Positions 23,256-34,582 of a DNA stretch of 64,000 nt are shown in pieces (position 1 is the first letter of the stretch; each line of letters starts with the position of its first letter). The translations under genes and the position numbers were made by a program. The notes under the pieces were generated by a model. That model was given only the letters and a program-made list of their open reading frames with translations. It did not search any database and was not told the origin of the DNA. This stretch comes from Moniliophthora roreri (lineage: Eukaryota > Basidiomycota > Agaricomycetes > Agaricales > Marasmiaceae), in the NCBI GenBank assembly GCA_001466705.2, contig LATX02000211.1, forward strand, positions 806,001-870,000. Reading direction: 5' to 3'.

Positions 23256-24057
23256 TCATTCAAATTGGCTTGCATGCTCGTTGATGTTCGTTCCGCCGAG
23301 CGCTAGGGCATGACTTGGATCCAACCACCATTTCATTCGACCTTCTGCATATGATCGTCGAACTACAGGCAGGGAGCACTGAGATGCGTGAGATGGAATG
23401 TCCGCCTCGATGGAAGAGTTCGTACAGGCTGTGCTGCACAAATTAGTTCCCAGCCTGTTCCAAGTACTTGAATACTGGCGTCCTCTCCGGCATCATCTTT
23501 CGGAAATTCCTGACGATCCTTGTCGAGCCGGTTGTCTTACGCCATCTTCTATCAGTCTGAGAACCTTGAACAAAGCTCTGCACATTGAATAGTACACGGC
23601 GAATTTTTAAGATAATATCGAGTAATTTTTTCTGATAAGTTTGTTTCAAGTCGACCATATTTATGGATCGTTATAACGAGATCACTATCCAAATCGGTTA
23701 TCTTCAGTATCGAAGATGAAAGTCGCGAGCCCAATGCCTGGATAACAGCGGTACGCTCAGAAATGTTGAGTATGTTCTGAATATGTCGAGCGCACACAAT
23801 GATTCGTTGAATGATGCACAAATGGAGTGACCAATTGACCGTGCTCCCTCTTTGTCACGAGCGAAGGGCGATGACAGACTCTTCGCCCCTACCCACCTAA
23901 TGACGGCGCAAATCCTCTTTGTAGACCTGTTATCGAGGAATGCGATATTGAAAGCCGATGAAGTCCAGGTGCAAAACTCCATACAGAAAGAGAACTGATG
24001 AAGCCGACATGTTGAGCAGCGCAGGGCAACAGCCGCAGATCTAGTATGTATTCTCAC
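23256..24057 (-). pseudogene. MYND-finger family relic (copy D)
   Basis: Minus-strand pieces in three frames match the middle and end of the intact MYND copies. They are FNIAFLDNRSTKRICAVIRW (compare FNAAFLRCRSIYWICRVMKW), ISERTAVIQALGSRLSSSIL (compare QGYPAVIEALKAGFLKSLV), and a tail with WWLDPSHALALGG and INEHASQFE (compare WWLTTRCVSEQRA and YHQSQYR). Frameshifts divide the pieces, and I find no intact MYND finger. It stands upstream of GMC copy 2 in opposite orientation. Confidence 0.7.
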
Positions 24058-24138
24058 GCGACTTCGGACTCTTTCATCGTCACGCTCGTTGGTCTACAAA
24101 TTCGGGAAGAGAATTATATTTAGCTATCACAGACATTC

Positions 24139-24354
24139 TCAAAGCAGGAAAAATGGTGGGTCTCGGTTTGGCTTGGTGACGATTACACAGCTCTCATCCA
24201 AGAAGAATACAGCTTCGACTTTACCGGAAGGCAGCCTGCACGGCATACGAGCATTTTCCGCTGATTCCTCGCATGCATCACAGCGGAACTTATACAGTCT
24301 TTCTTGACACATGAATACAGTACCGCAAGTGTTACAATTGAACTTGGTGGTCAT
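24139..24354 (-). CDS. small zinc-ribbon-like ORF
   Basis: A 71-codon frame with an ATG start encodes a possible four-cysteine metal site near its N-terminus (CNTC ... CDAC, about 17 residues apart). The rest is not recognisable. It might be a small gene, or a leftover first exon of the neighbouring decayed MYND copy D, though no intact copy begins this way. Low support. Confidence 0.3.
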   Translation of the reverse strand: MTTKFNCNTCGTVFMCQERLYKFRCDACEESAENARMPCRLPSGKVEAVFFLDESCVIVTKPNRDPPFFLL

Positions 24355-24781
24355 TCATCACTTTCGATTGAAGATCGGTGTCTGCACGCCTGAAGGTGAC
24401 GGCTGAAAGACGGTATTGGGAAGAGTTTATAAAATGTTGAATTGAAATTGCAAAAACCAACGCCGGTCAACGAGGTGGGTAACGCTTTGGACTTCTATAT
24501 GTTCTAAACTCTTACCATCACTTCGCCTAGTCTTAGTCCCCTCTACGCAGAACCGAATGTCGGGTAGAGATGTACTTACCGTTCTCACAGTCATCGTGCA
24601 TCTGCAATTCAGCACCACTCGTGGATTATCATGCGAGCTTCAGAAGCCTTCGATTCCCTCCACGTCTCACGCTCGCTACCTCGAAATCAATCGGGTTTCC
24701 CTTCGATTCCCTTCCCACATTTCACAGCCAGATGAATAAAAGTGAGTTGCTTGGTGAATCACTCAATGTTAACGACCTCCA

Positions 24782-27096
24782 ATGTGGTTGAAGTATTCAT
24801 TAGCGCAATTTCTCTTGTTCTCCGTATCCAGAGTCTCAGCGACTATTGTCGATGACTTCAATCTACTCGGACAGCAGACCTTTGATTTCATCGTTGTTGG
24901 AGGCAAGTCCATATCATGTTGCTCACTGCGTATCGCGTGCTGAAACCGTCAATTAGGTGGAACAGCTGGAAATGTTATCGCGAATCGACTGTCTGAAAAT
25001 CCTTTTTGGTCTGTTCTGGTTCTCGAGGCAGGTGGGACGTAAGCCGCTCATTACTCCACAACCTCGAGGGATCTCTGAACAAACGGAGATAGAAATGAAA
25101 ATGTGACCGAATTAATGGTCCCTGGCCTCGCACCTCAACTTGCACCAAACACGCAGTTCGACTGGAACTTCACCAGTAATTTGCATTGTGACTATTTCTT
25201 AAAGACCTTGGACTGAATGGAACACCTAGGTACAGCACAAGCCGGTCTGAACGGGCGGTCCGTGCCTGTTACTCGGGGGTTTGTCCTGGGCGGAAGTAGT
25301 TCTATTAGTACGTAGCCCGGTAGCTACCAGCCATGAATGCGTACTCACGTTTTTCAATAGATTTTATGGGCTATACTCGTGGTACGGCCGATGATTTCGA
25401 CAGGTTTGCCACCATAACCGATGATGCTGGTTGGTCTTGGGAACAGATACTGCCCTACATTCGGAAGGTGAGATCCAGGGCCCCTTCAACCACCTCATCT
25501 CACTGAGTTCCCGTTCTGTTTAGAACGAGAGATTCACTCAACCGTCTGACCATCACAATGTCACTGGTGAATTCGACCCTTCCGTGCATGGTTTTGTTGG
25601 CGTGAACTCCGTTTCATTAAGGGGTTTCCCATTGAGCGACATCGAGGACCGTGTGATAAGGACTACGCAGGAGTTGAGCGATGAGTTTCCTTTCAATGAG
25701 GATATGAATAAGGGTGATCAGCTCGGTGTCGGTAAGGAAACGTTCAACCTCTGTGAGCGTTAGGATTGATCAAGAAAAATCAGGATGGGTGCAGGCGACA
25801 GTCAGTAACGGGACGAGAAGTAGCTCTGCTATATCCTATTTGGGCACAGACTTTATCAATCGGCCAAACCTTCACGTTCTGGTCGATGCACGTGTCACCC
25901 GTGTATTGCAAGATAGCGCCACAAATCTCTCTTTCCACGGAGTTGAGTTTACTCAGGACGGGGGTGGTGCGTTAGCACGCTCGTTGTCATTCATTTCAGT
26001 GACTAACAATACTATAGAAACCATGCAGCGCGTTAATGCTACCAAAGAAATCATTTTATCCGCTGGAACCATCATGACCCCTCACATCCTTCTTCACTCT
26101 GGCATCGGGAATTCGACGGAACTTTCGGCTCTCGGTCTCCCATCAGTGCACGACCTTCCTTCTGTCGGCAAGAACCTGCTTGAACATCCTTTCATTCCAG
26201 GTGCATGGCTTGTCAATTCGAACGAAACTACCGATACGCCGGCTCGTGACCCCCAAGTTGCTGCCGACCAGCTGGATCAATGGGAGAGGAATAAGACCGG
26301 TCCGTTGGTGGACCCGCCATTGGCATTCATTGCGTGGTTGCGACTTAATGAAACATCCGAGATATTCTGCGAGGTTGAAGACCCTTCTGCAGGAGATGGA
26401 AGTGCACATTTCGAGTTGTTTTTCATCGTCAGTGCTTCCCACCCTTGTGATTACGTTCACTGATGGATGTTTCGAAGAATGGTTTCGTAGGACCGGTACC
26501 ACCTTCTGGCAACTTTTTGACGCTGGGTACTGCAGTCGTATCACCGACCTCAAGTCAGCCTTCGAGTTAGCCTCTCCAGTGTGCATACTGAGACGTATCT
26601 TCTAGCTGGGGCAATTACCATCAACTCGACAAACCCCCTCGACCCACCAATTATCGAGTTCAACCTTCTCACGTCTGAATTCGACATGTTCACGATGCGT
26701 GAAGCTCTGAGAAGCTCAGTGCGTTTCATGTCGTCTTCGGCCTGGAACGGTTTCGTCATTTCTCCCCCAACGAATGCAACAACCGATGACGAATTAGATC
26801 AGTTCATCCGGGAGAACGCTAGTGGGATCTTTCATCCGGTGGGTACGGCGGCAATGTCACCTAGAGGAGCGACCTGGGGAGTTGTGGATCCTGATTTGAA
26901 GGTGAAAGGAGTGGAAGGATTAAGGGTTGTTGATGCTAGTGTGTTTGTGAGTTCGGTTTGGTCAATTGTCGTTGGAAGTTACGGATGCTGACCATACCGC
27001 CCATAGCCCAAGATACCGACAGCGCATACTCAAGTACCGACGTATATCGTTGCAGAGAGAGCAAGTGATTTGATAAAGCAGGCTTGGTTTGAGTAG
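24782..27096 (+). CDS. secreted GMC oxidoreductase (copy 2)
   Basis: Paralogue of the gene at 10438-12654. The start at 24782 gives a signal peptide ([14 protein letters not shown]). After splicing, [19 protein letters not shown] is the FAD loop, [17 protein letters not shown] the first signature, and [17 protein letters not shown] the second. HPVGTAAM and [20 protein letters not shown] carry the catalytic histidines. The first intron (24903-24956, 54 nt) must start with GC, in the context GAG/GCAAGT, and end in AG, because only that join restores VGGGTAG; copy 1 has a GT intron at the same codon. Other introns are GT-AG and mostly match copy 1 in position. No lesions were found. It is likely a secreted alcohol or sugar oxidase/dehydrogenase; substrate unknown. 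Confidence 0.9.
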
Positions 27097-27328
27097 TAGG
27101 ATTATGGAAGCTGTGTTGAAGGGAGTGTACCAGGTTCTTTTTCCCAGGTCGCTGGACATGACTTGCTTGAACGTAGCCCACATTGGAGCGGAATAATCCG
27201 TGCTATTGTCTGAGTGGCTACTGTAACATTATGTATCTAAATCTCAGTCTGCGTACGTTGTGGGATAAATTGGAATAAAGTTCGCAAATGACCGGGTAAG
27301 ATGTTCTGATCACGATCTAGTCAGAAAG

Positions 27329-27676
27329 TTGACGGACATTTTGCGGTGCACTCTACCGACTTTGCCATCGATCATAGATGAGGAAAGGAAGCATATTCCG
27401 ATGTTTCGATGTACAAGAAGCCGACTCCAATACTATTGCTCCAAGGAGTACCGGAAACAGCCTGGAAGGATGGACATCGTTTGCAGTGCAGCAAGTACAG
27501 GCGATGTAGATCCCATACCCATACCCGTAGGTTTACTGAAGCTGTCGATGATCCCGAACCTAGCACCTACCCGATCTTCGATACTCGAGGTCAGGTTTTT
27601 CGTCACTAGATCGTTGAATCATGAACCGGTATACCCTATTTCGCATGAGAGGATGAAGGAGGTCCTCTGGCGCTGA
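27329..27676 (+). pseudogene. MYND-finger C-terminal relic (copy E)
   Basis: Short remnant starting just before a MYND motif: FRCTRSRLQYYCSKEYRKQ in one frame continues as AWKDGHRLQC in the next. A one- or two-base indel therefore breaks the finger, and one cysteine of the CxxC pair is replaced (CTRS). The tail has a weak NHEPVYPI resembling the PDEPVVSM stretch of copy F. No N-terminal half is present. It lies between GMC copy 2 and intact copy F, all in the same direction. Confidence 0.65.
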
Positions 27677-28035
27677 CCACGGTCGTATTCCTGGAGAGCG
27701 ATCTACCAGGCGGGACTTGATACCCTGTATCCAATACTAAATCACCGACTATACTTGGTAGAAGGTGCAGTAGTGTTTATAAGCGTGCTAATTACGCGAC
27801 AATTCCTTCCAGTCATGCTGTACAGTGTACTTTGGGGCCACGGGGACTTAGTGACTCAGACTCAAACTGCCATCTCGCATGCTCTCGCATACTCCGCCGG
27901 ACACTCAATACCTTCAATTTTGAATATCTTATCGCAGCGTTGCAACCCTGTGGCAGCCGTTCAATCCAATTCTTGCTCTATCATTTCAACTCGACTCAGG
28001 CACGTCATAAGCCTCAGCACCTCACGCAGATATAT
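27677..28035. other. spacer before MYND copy F
   Basis: About 360 nt between the copy E relic and copy F, presumably with the promoter of copy F. Short frames exist here but show no family match. Confidence 0.35.
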
Positions 28036-30054
28036 ATGTCTACCAAAGTATGTTCCCTATACTGTTGAGAGTTATCACTTACTTATCGAAAGATACAGCT
28101 TAAGCTACGCACCTTGAAGTCCAAGGCACAAGCAGGATCTCAGTACGCTCTTACAGAACTTGGAAAACTAGTCTCAGATACCAAATACCTCGAAGATGTG
28201 ATACCCGCAATTTTGGCCAACATTTCATTACCTATCCCCGACTCTATAGCCACACTCCCAACACGAAATGTCATCCTCGCTCACACAGCCCTCGTAACCA
28301 TTGCTAAGGGGCTCAGCCCTGAGGAGTTGGCGATTGTAGTGCGTAGGCATTGGTCGCAAATCTGGGGTTGGATGACACTGCTATCTGATTCCTACCTGAA
28401 CCCTTACTCGACGCAAATCACACCCTCTCCTGTTGACCACGATATTGACTTCCGCGATAATCTTCACCTCGCTCTATTGACAATCATGCACTCACTAACT
28501 CGGACTTCTAAAACCGCTCGTAGGCTAGCATCGTGTCGAAGACAGTACTGGCTCACAGTGAATCTCATCCTTCTCGCCGCTGGATCCCACTCGTGTCATG
28601 ACCCATCCGAACAGATACATCGCGATATTCTCGCCAAGGGTGTAGATCTCTTAGACAGCATGATGCATTCAAAGTATCCAGGGCTGTCATGGGAGGACAT
28701 CATCTGCGATACGCTCAATTACACTCCTTCACGTCTTCCTTCGGGATTACTCCATCGTATCATCGAAAATACCGTTTTGAACGACGCTCCGTGTCCGGAT
28801 TACGAGATGCTCGATCTGTCCTTGCGAATGCTACACATGCTCTCGGGACTTTCTAGAACCTTCAACTACGCGCTCATGCACCAAAGATCAGTGTTTTGGA
28901 TTTGTAATGTCGTGAAGTGGGTCAGTGGGCAGGATACAGGAATTCTAGAAGAAGACGGAAAAATGAGTTTTATCTTTGAATACCTTCGATGCTCTCTCGG
29001 GTATCTCCTCGATGCTATCACGACTGGTGGCCAAACGGCTGTCCTTCAAGCTCTGAAGGCTGGGATGCTCCGGTGGATAGCAGCTTCAGCTCATATTGTA
29101 GATGACGAGGGCAGGACCAGGCAAGAGAAGGACGAACGTGAACCTTTATCGGATCTGATTCAAGCACTCCTTCGCCTCCTCTCGGGGTACACGGTATACT
29201 ACTCAGTATCTCTGGCTTTCCCGAAAGCATTGCGCCGCGCGGAGAAGTTATTATGCGGCTGTGTATCGCTGTATGGCGACTTTCTGGAACTCAGAAATGT
29301 AGTCGACGATAGGGTGGCAAAGAGGCGCCTATGGGATGAAGATGGAGTGAATGTCTGTGCCAATAAGCAGGTATGATACATGCTTTGTTCTGCTACCATG
29401 AGCTCATGTAAACGTAGTGTCCTCTACCCCGTAAGAATCCAGGGAAGCGAATAGCGTTCTTTCGTTGTACCGGATGCAAGCTCGATTACTACTGTTCTCG
29501 AGATTGCCAAAAAGAAGCGTGGAATGGGCATCGAGAGTCTTGCAAAAGTCACAGGGGCTCCAGCTTTACCCAAAGTATTTTCATTCTTCGCTTTGAATCT
29601 ACCTACGGCGAACTCAATGACATTGACCAACGCAGATGGTACACCGAAGCCACTCATTCCCCTCGACTCCAGAGAGAAAGAATTCCAATGGTGGTTGACC
29701 ACTCGTTGCGTTTCCGAACAACGCGCCGATATCCTTTACCATCAGTCCCAATACCGGTCTGACAACCCGTGGATCCCTCCTGACGAACCCGTAGTATCGA
29801 TGCTCTCATTTGACTCTTATCAACATCCCGGTTACAATATCGACACGATTTCCTTGGCCGAGGCAAAGCAACTTAGTCCGAAATGCTTTGACTGGGATCC
29901 TGTCTTGACGGACCACAGAATCGAGAAGGATCCTCTGGTATTAACTACCACTAGTACTGCGTGCTGTCCGTACTTCAGGCTCGAGTTCGCGGCGGCGCCT
30001 CTGAGTGACTGCAACAGAAAGGAGAACATCAAGTTCGAATCCGCCAGATGTTAA
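28036..30054 (+). CDS. MYND zinc-finger protein (copy F, intact)
   Basis: Second intact member of the local MYND family. A 12-nt first exon (MSTK, 28036-28047) is spliced in phase to LKLRTLKSKAQAGSQYALTE at 28099, as in copy B. The long second exon (to 29370) encodes a helical region with LVTIAKGLSPEELAIVV, LLSDSYLNPYS and LQALKAGMLRWIAASA. Exon 3 encodes the MYND finger, with FRCTGCKLDYYCSRDCQ and HRESC. The last exon gives WWLTTRCVSEQRADI, PDEPVVSMLSFD and ends at 30054. A frame beginning at TTG 28114 is only the interior of exon 2. Function unknown; MYND fingers are protein-binding modules. Roughly 560 residues, close to copy B. Confidence 0.85.
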
Positions 30055-30546
30055 CACATTAAGGACTTGCGACTCTTGTGATACCTATAATTCTGCCCCA
30101 ATACCTCTCGGGATACCCATAGTTCACTTTCATTTATATCATCTAGTAGCCCGCATTACCCCATCTTCACTGTGATACCTTTTGTATAATACCGTTTGAT
30201 TTTGAGCTATCCTATACCACTACCTTCATGCATATTACCGCATATGAATGATCTTATCGGGACAAAGCATAGGCACAGTTCAGATAGTATCGTTGTCGAA
30301 ATCGGCGCGAACATGTACGGGCGTACTCTGACTCGAATCACTACCGCCACTACTTACAATTCGCGAGTTCGATCCGCCTATCACATTCAACAAACTTAAC
30401 TTTCTTGGATACTTTACCACAGCGCAATATCGCCCTACCCAAATCTCGTATGACATGCCCTCTCTTGAATGCGAGAACTGGCAGGGCAACATCTGTATCA
30501 TGCTGTAGCAATGTATCAATGTATCATATTGTAAGGCATGCTATAC
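30055..30546. other. convergent 3' spacer
   Basis: The 3' ends of MYND copy F (+) and the transporter (-) meet across 492 AT-rich nt. No gene or repeat was seen. Confidence 0.4.
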
Positions 30547-32770
30547 TCATGAACCTTGAGCATAGATCAGGTACAACGTCCACGCCACGACTATCATACT
30601 TCCAAGTAGACCAATTCCGATGTAAGTGAATATCTTCTGCGGACGTTTCAGCGGTCTCTGCAGATCACTGCTGTCTTCCTTTTCTTTTGCTACCCGTCGA
30701 GCCTCATTCATTCGGAGCACAGAACCAAATTGCCATTTGTCGAGTCGATCGTAAAAGAGACCATAGATCACATCCACACCCTGGATAAGAGATGTCAGCG
30801 AGTGAGGCGGGAATGATCAATGGCGCATGTATACCTTCAGCGCAATGAGCAGGTAAAAGACATTGTTGTAGCTGCCATTCATGACATCAAAACGAGGGAC
30901 GAATGGATGAGGGAAGAACAACGGCTCTACTCACGTGTTCCTTCCTGTTGGTGTGAGGTCTTGTATAGCCCCGGTTGCAATATCCATTACCGTACTTCCA
31001 GCGTTGTTGAATGCCTTCCAAATCCCAAACGCTGTACCGATGTGAGCTTGATCAGAAACGAGAAGGGGAATGGCAGCGATGAATGGGAGTGCATTGAAAG
31101 ACAGAGCCACGGAGGACAGTAGAACCCTGCAAGATGAAGTTTCATGAGTAGGAAGAGTGTAGAGAAGCAAGCTTTACTTACGGTACGAGAGGATGCACTG
31201 CAGTGAATGCGAGCAAGCTAAAGACAACGATGTAAAGAAGAGCTGTCCCGCTGACGAACCACCTGCGCGAAGTGAAAGGGTTGACCTAATGAGAAGCAAA
31301 CGGCTTACATTCGTTTGCCAAAACGATCGAAAAAGTGACCTATAGCATGAAGTTAGTAGAGTATACCGTAGAATTTGACATGCTTACCCAAGGCAGGTGT
31401 CAGGACAATGGGTATCACCTGTGAGAGTGATGAAGTATAGCCAGCTATCAGGGTATAATTAGATCAGAAAGATGTTTCGGAAACGAATAGAAGGAACCTG
31501 TAAGATCAGTGGTTCCGCGAGTTTGCTTGATAACGTCAGCGGTTAAGCTAGTGTAAGCACCCACGGTCCCGGATTGCAGGATCTGAAACGAACATTTCAG
31601 TAGGGAGCTGTGGAAGAAACGGTGAACCTGCCTGAGTAATAGCGATGATCCAAAACGCGGCCGGGATACTCATCAACGAAAGCCAAGAGAATCTTCGTGA
31701 GTTCCCAGTTGCACTCATTTCCCGACCGGTCGGTGTCCGCATATCTCTCGGCAAACGTCCCACAAGAAGGCAGTAGAAGACGTTGAGAATCAGCGTCGCT
31801 GCGCACATAATGCAGGCAACCCAGAAAGACCATGTCCAGCTTCCTGTACCTTCGGCGATTGGTACGCTCGTTGCCTTCGAAATGACACTGAGGGCGATTA
31901 GTTCGAGACTTTCGCAGAGACCAGGAGTTTTTACTTTATTACTAGGGAAATTCGATCGTTATTGCGAGATCTAATCATGTTGGGTCGATAGCTCACCTCT
32001 ACCCCAAGCGATATCGAGACCATAAACTAGACCAAGATGGGACCCGTAGAACCAATGAGTATACAGTTTCGACTGCGAAGTCTCAATCGTCGCTGAAAAC
32101 GTATCAGACAGAATGAACATGGAAGCTGAAATGTTGCTTACTTGAACCAAGTCCCAAGACGACTTCGCCAGCGATAAGGGTTCGGTAGTTTGATGTAGTG
32201 GTACCAATAGCAGCGATCAGCGCTCCGAGAGTAACAAAACACGATGATAGGAGTGATCCGATTTCAGGACCGTAATAGTCGATAGCCATGCCCGATATAA
32301 TGCTGCAGGGATAAGGTCAGAACCCCGATGACAGTGTATACGACGACAACTCACGGTAATATCGTATTGACTAGACTATTCGCCGACGCTATGACACCAT
32401 ACTGGGCGTTATTTATGGCTAATTCTTCCTTAAGTGTCGATTTTAACGGGCTGAGAGCAGACTGGACGTGATAGTGTGTCAATCTGATGAACAAATCTCG
32501 GGACGATAGACCTACCGAGGCCCAGTTGGAACCAACTACAGTACCAGTCGAAAAAGAGTCAATTTAGCAGCAAATAGCCCCGAGACTGAGAGAAATCTAC
32601 CCACGCGTGAAGAATAGGACACAAATCAAAGCTGGTACCTTGTACCTCCAGGGATACTCCGCTACAAGCGAACGCTGTTGAAGCCCAGGCTCCGATATTG
32701 ATGTCTTTTCGTCTGCATTATGGACCGTATCTCCCGTTATCGACTTCTCGAGCTGAGGTAGAGTCGCCAT
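30547..32770 (-). CDS. MFSD1-like MFS transporter (copy 1)
   Basis: Major facilitator superfamily transporter with about 12 membrane spans. Start is ATG 32770 (MATLPQLEKSITGD), with a hydrophilic N-terminus before the first span. The order of motifs resembles the MFSD1 group, whose human member is a lysosomal dipeptide carrier: ISGMAIDYYGPEIGSLLSS, then AGEVVLGLGSSTIETSQS, then THWFYGSHLGLVYGLDIAW. The last part has GIWKAFNNAGSTVMDIATG and a charged C-terminal loop (RMNEARRVAKEKED) before a final span. About ten short introns. No lesions seen. The fungal substrate is unknown; peptide or amino-acid export from vacuole or cell surface is inference. It pairs with a close paralogue at 34583-36845. 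Confidence 0.88.
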
Positions 32771-33174
32771 ATCAAGGGAAGGTATAGGAATTTGTTCATT
32801 GTAGAATTTTCGATGACAGGTTATAAGACAGAGAAGGTGATGAAAAGGGCTTGTGGGAAAGGCACGAAAAGATCGAGATATTCTTATCAGATATGATAAG
32901 AGCCTGGGAAAGGTGATAAACATTCTTCCGACATTTCCGAAGGTCGTTAGGCGTTCCCTTCGTTCTGGGTTCACAGGTTTCTGAGTACGGTTGCATTTCA
33001 AGTCAATGTTCCCATTAAAATTTCACACTTGAGTACAGAGTAAAAGGTACAGATGCCGAATAGAAATAAGCCAAAGATGCTCGTTGATCTCGGTGCTGAG
33101 TACAAAGTTGGGGATTCAAGGGAAGGAGCAGTGAGCAACGCGTACCCGTGGATGATAGGATATCACCTACCTCA
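32771..33174. other. spacer, transporter promoter
   Basis: About 400 nt between the start of MFS copy 1 and the stop of the SDR gene, both on the minus strand. No coding or repeat signal seen. Confidence 0.35.
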
Positions 33175-34240
33175 TCAAGCTAAACCTGTAACCTTCAACG
33201 AATGCTCATAAAACTCATCGCCGTTGACACCGTGGTTAATTGGCCCAATATCATTAGCGCGAGGGTTCCTTCGTGTAAAGCCTTCATGAGCATCCAATAG
33301 AGCGTATATCATGTACTCGGCCGCAACATCCGGCTCCTTGGTAAAGATGAAGACAAAAAGTCGAATGAGCGGGTAGATTAGTAGCGTATACCACTTTGCC
33401 CAAAAGTCGTTAAGGATTGCATTAAGCATGGAGGTTCGAACGAAGCCAGGATGTATATGGGTAAAAGAAATGGCTGAGTTTCGATAAGCCAACTCCTGAA
33501 CAACTCCCGTTGATCAATAAAGCCATACAGTAGCTGCAGAAACATACCTGGAATCCTACATCGGTATACACGGTGGGAACCTTCACCCCCACCTTCCCAG
33601 CACCAACTGGACTTTTCCGGTACCCATAATCTCCGTCTTTTGGAACAGGATAAGTATTCCCCGCGCCCAGTATTGTTAGTACGCTGGCACGTTCAGAGCG
33701 CTCAAGCAGCGGGAGTAACAAGAACGTCATTTGGAACCGGTGATAATACCGAACCATCAGCTGCAAGTCGATCCCTTCTTCCGTATCATTCTTCTTATCC
33801 GCCAGGGATGCGTAATTGGCGGAGAAAATCAGAAAATCGATTCTGGGCTTTGAGAGTGATTCCAATAGACGTGCGATCTCCTCGCTGGCAGATCTGACGC
33901 TTTTCACCAGAGAGCAATCACAATAGATGAATTCGCGAATGACCTTCTGTTCGGAAAGGGGTGAAAGAAGGGTGTCGACAACTTGTCGGCCAGCATATCT
34001 GTTTCGACCGGCAACGATAACATGGATGTTTCCATCAGTGTAACGGGCGAGGGCCTCTGCTGTGGAGGCTCCAATACCACCTGAGAAAAGAGATAAGCAG
34101 CGGATTCTACAAAAATCAAGACACTGGTACGTACCTGTTCCACCTATAAAAACAGCTACGGGCGCTTCTGATGGTCGGTACGAAGCATTAGAGGCCTTGA
34201 CTTGAGAGAACGAAGGCATAGTGGCTTCTGCGAGAGTCAT
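33175..34240 (-). CDS. short-chain dehydrogenase/reductase, atypical active site
   Basis: Rossmann-fold SDR between two transporter paralogues on the same strand. Start is ATG 34240; an in-frame MPSFSQVKA at about codon 8 is an alternative. A 54-nt intron (34081-34134) falls inside the cofactor loop, which reads VAVFIGGTGGIGASTAEALA after splicing. ANYASLADKK fits the NNAG region and SVLTILGAG the catalytic-Ser region. The usual YxxxK is not seen: the aligned segment reads YTDVGFQELAYRNSAISFTH, then HPGFVRTSML. This resembles a fungal SDR subgroup with a Tyr but no Lys, so activity is uncertain. Stop at 33175. Roughly 320 residues, normal for the subgroup. Confidence 0.85.
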
Positions 34241-34582
34241 TTCTTGATCCTCAGTTTTGCTTTCTGTGGTGCCGAGCCCGAGTTAAAATTGACACAGATG
34301 CTTCTCCGCATATTCTCCGCACACACTGTGAACGTGAGTGATAATGGTCTTTGTCAACCAGGATGCACTAGAGCAGAACTCGTATTCGTTATCAGAACTG
34401 AACGATCCTGAACGTGGTGGTAAGGAGCAAAGAGTACTATGGTTATTTGAAATTTTTGTTCACTGGTCCGAACAATCCGAACAAGGACATCCGACAACTC
34501 CGAGGCTTCTACATAACTTTTGGTATTCCCAACGCAAGCGTACAGATACATGCAGGCAAAAAAAAAAATCATTAATCAATCA
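34241..34582. other. spacer between SDR and MFS copy 2
   Basis: About 340 nt carrying the SDR promoter and the 3' UTR of MFS copy 2, with an A-run near 34560. No gene seen. Confidence 0.35.
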
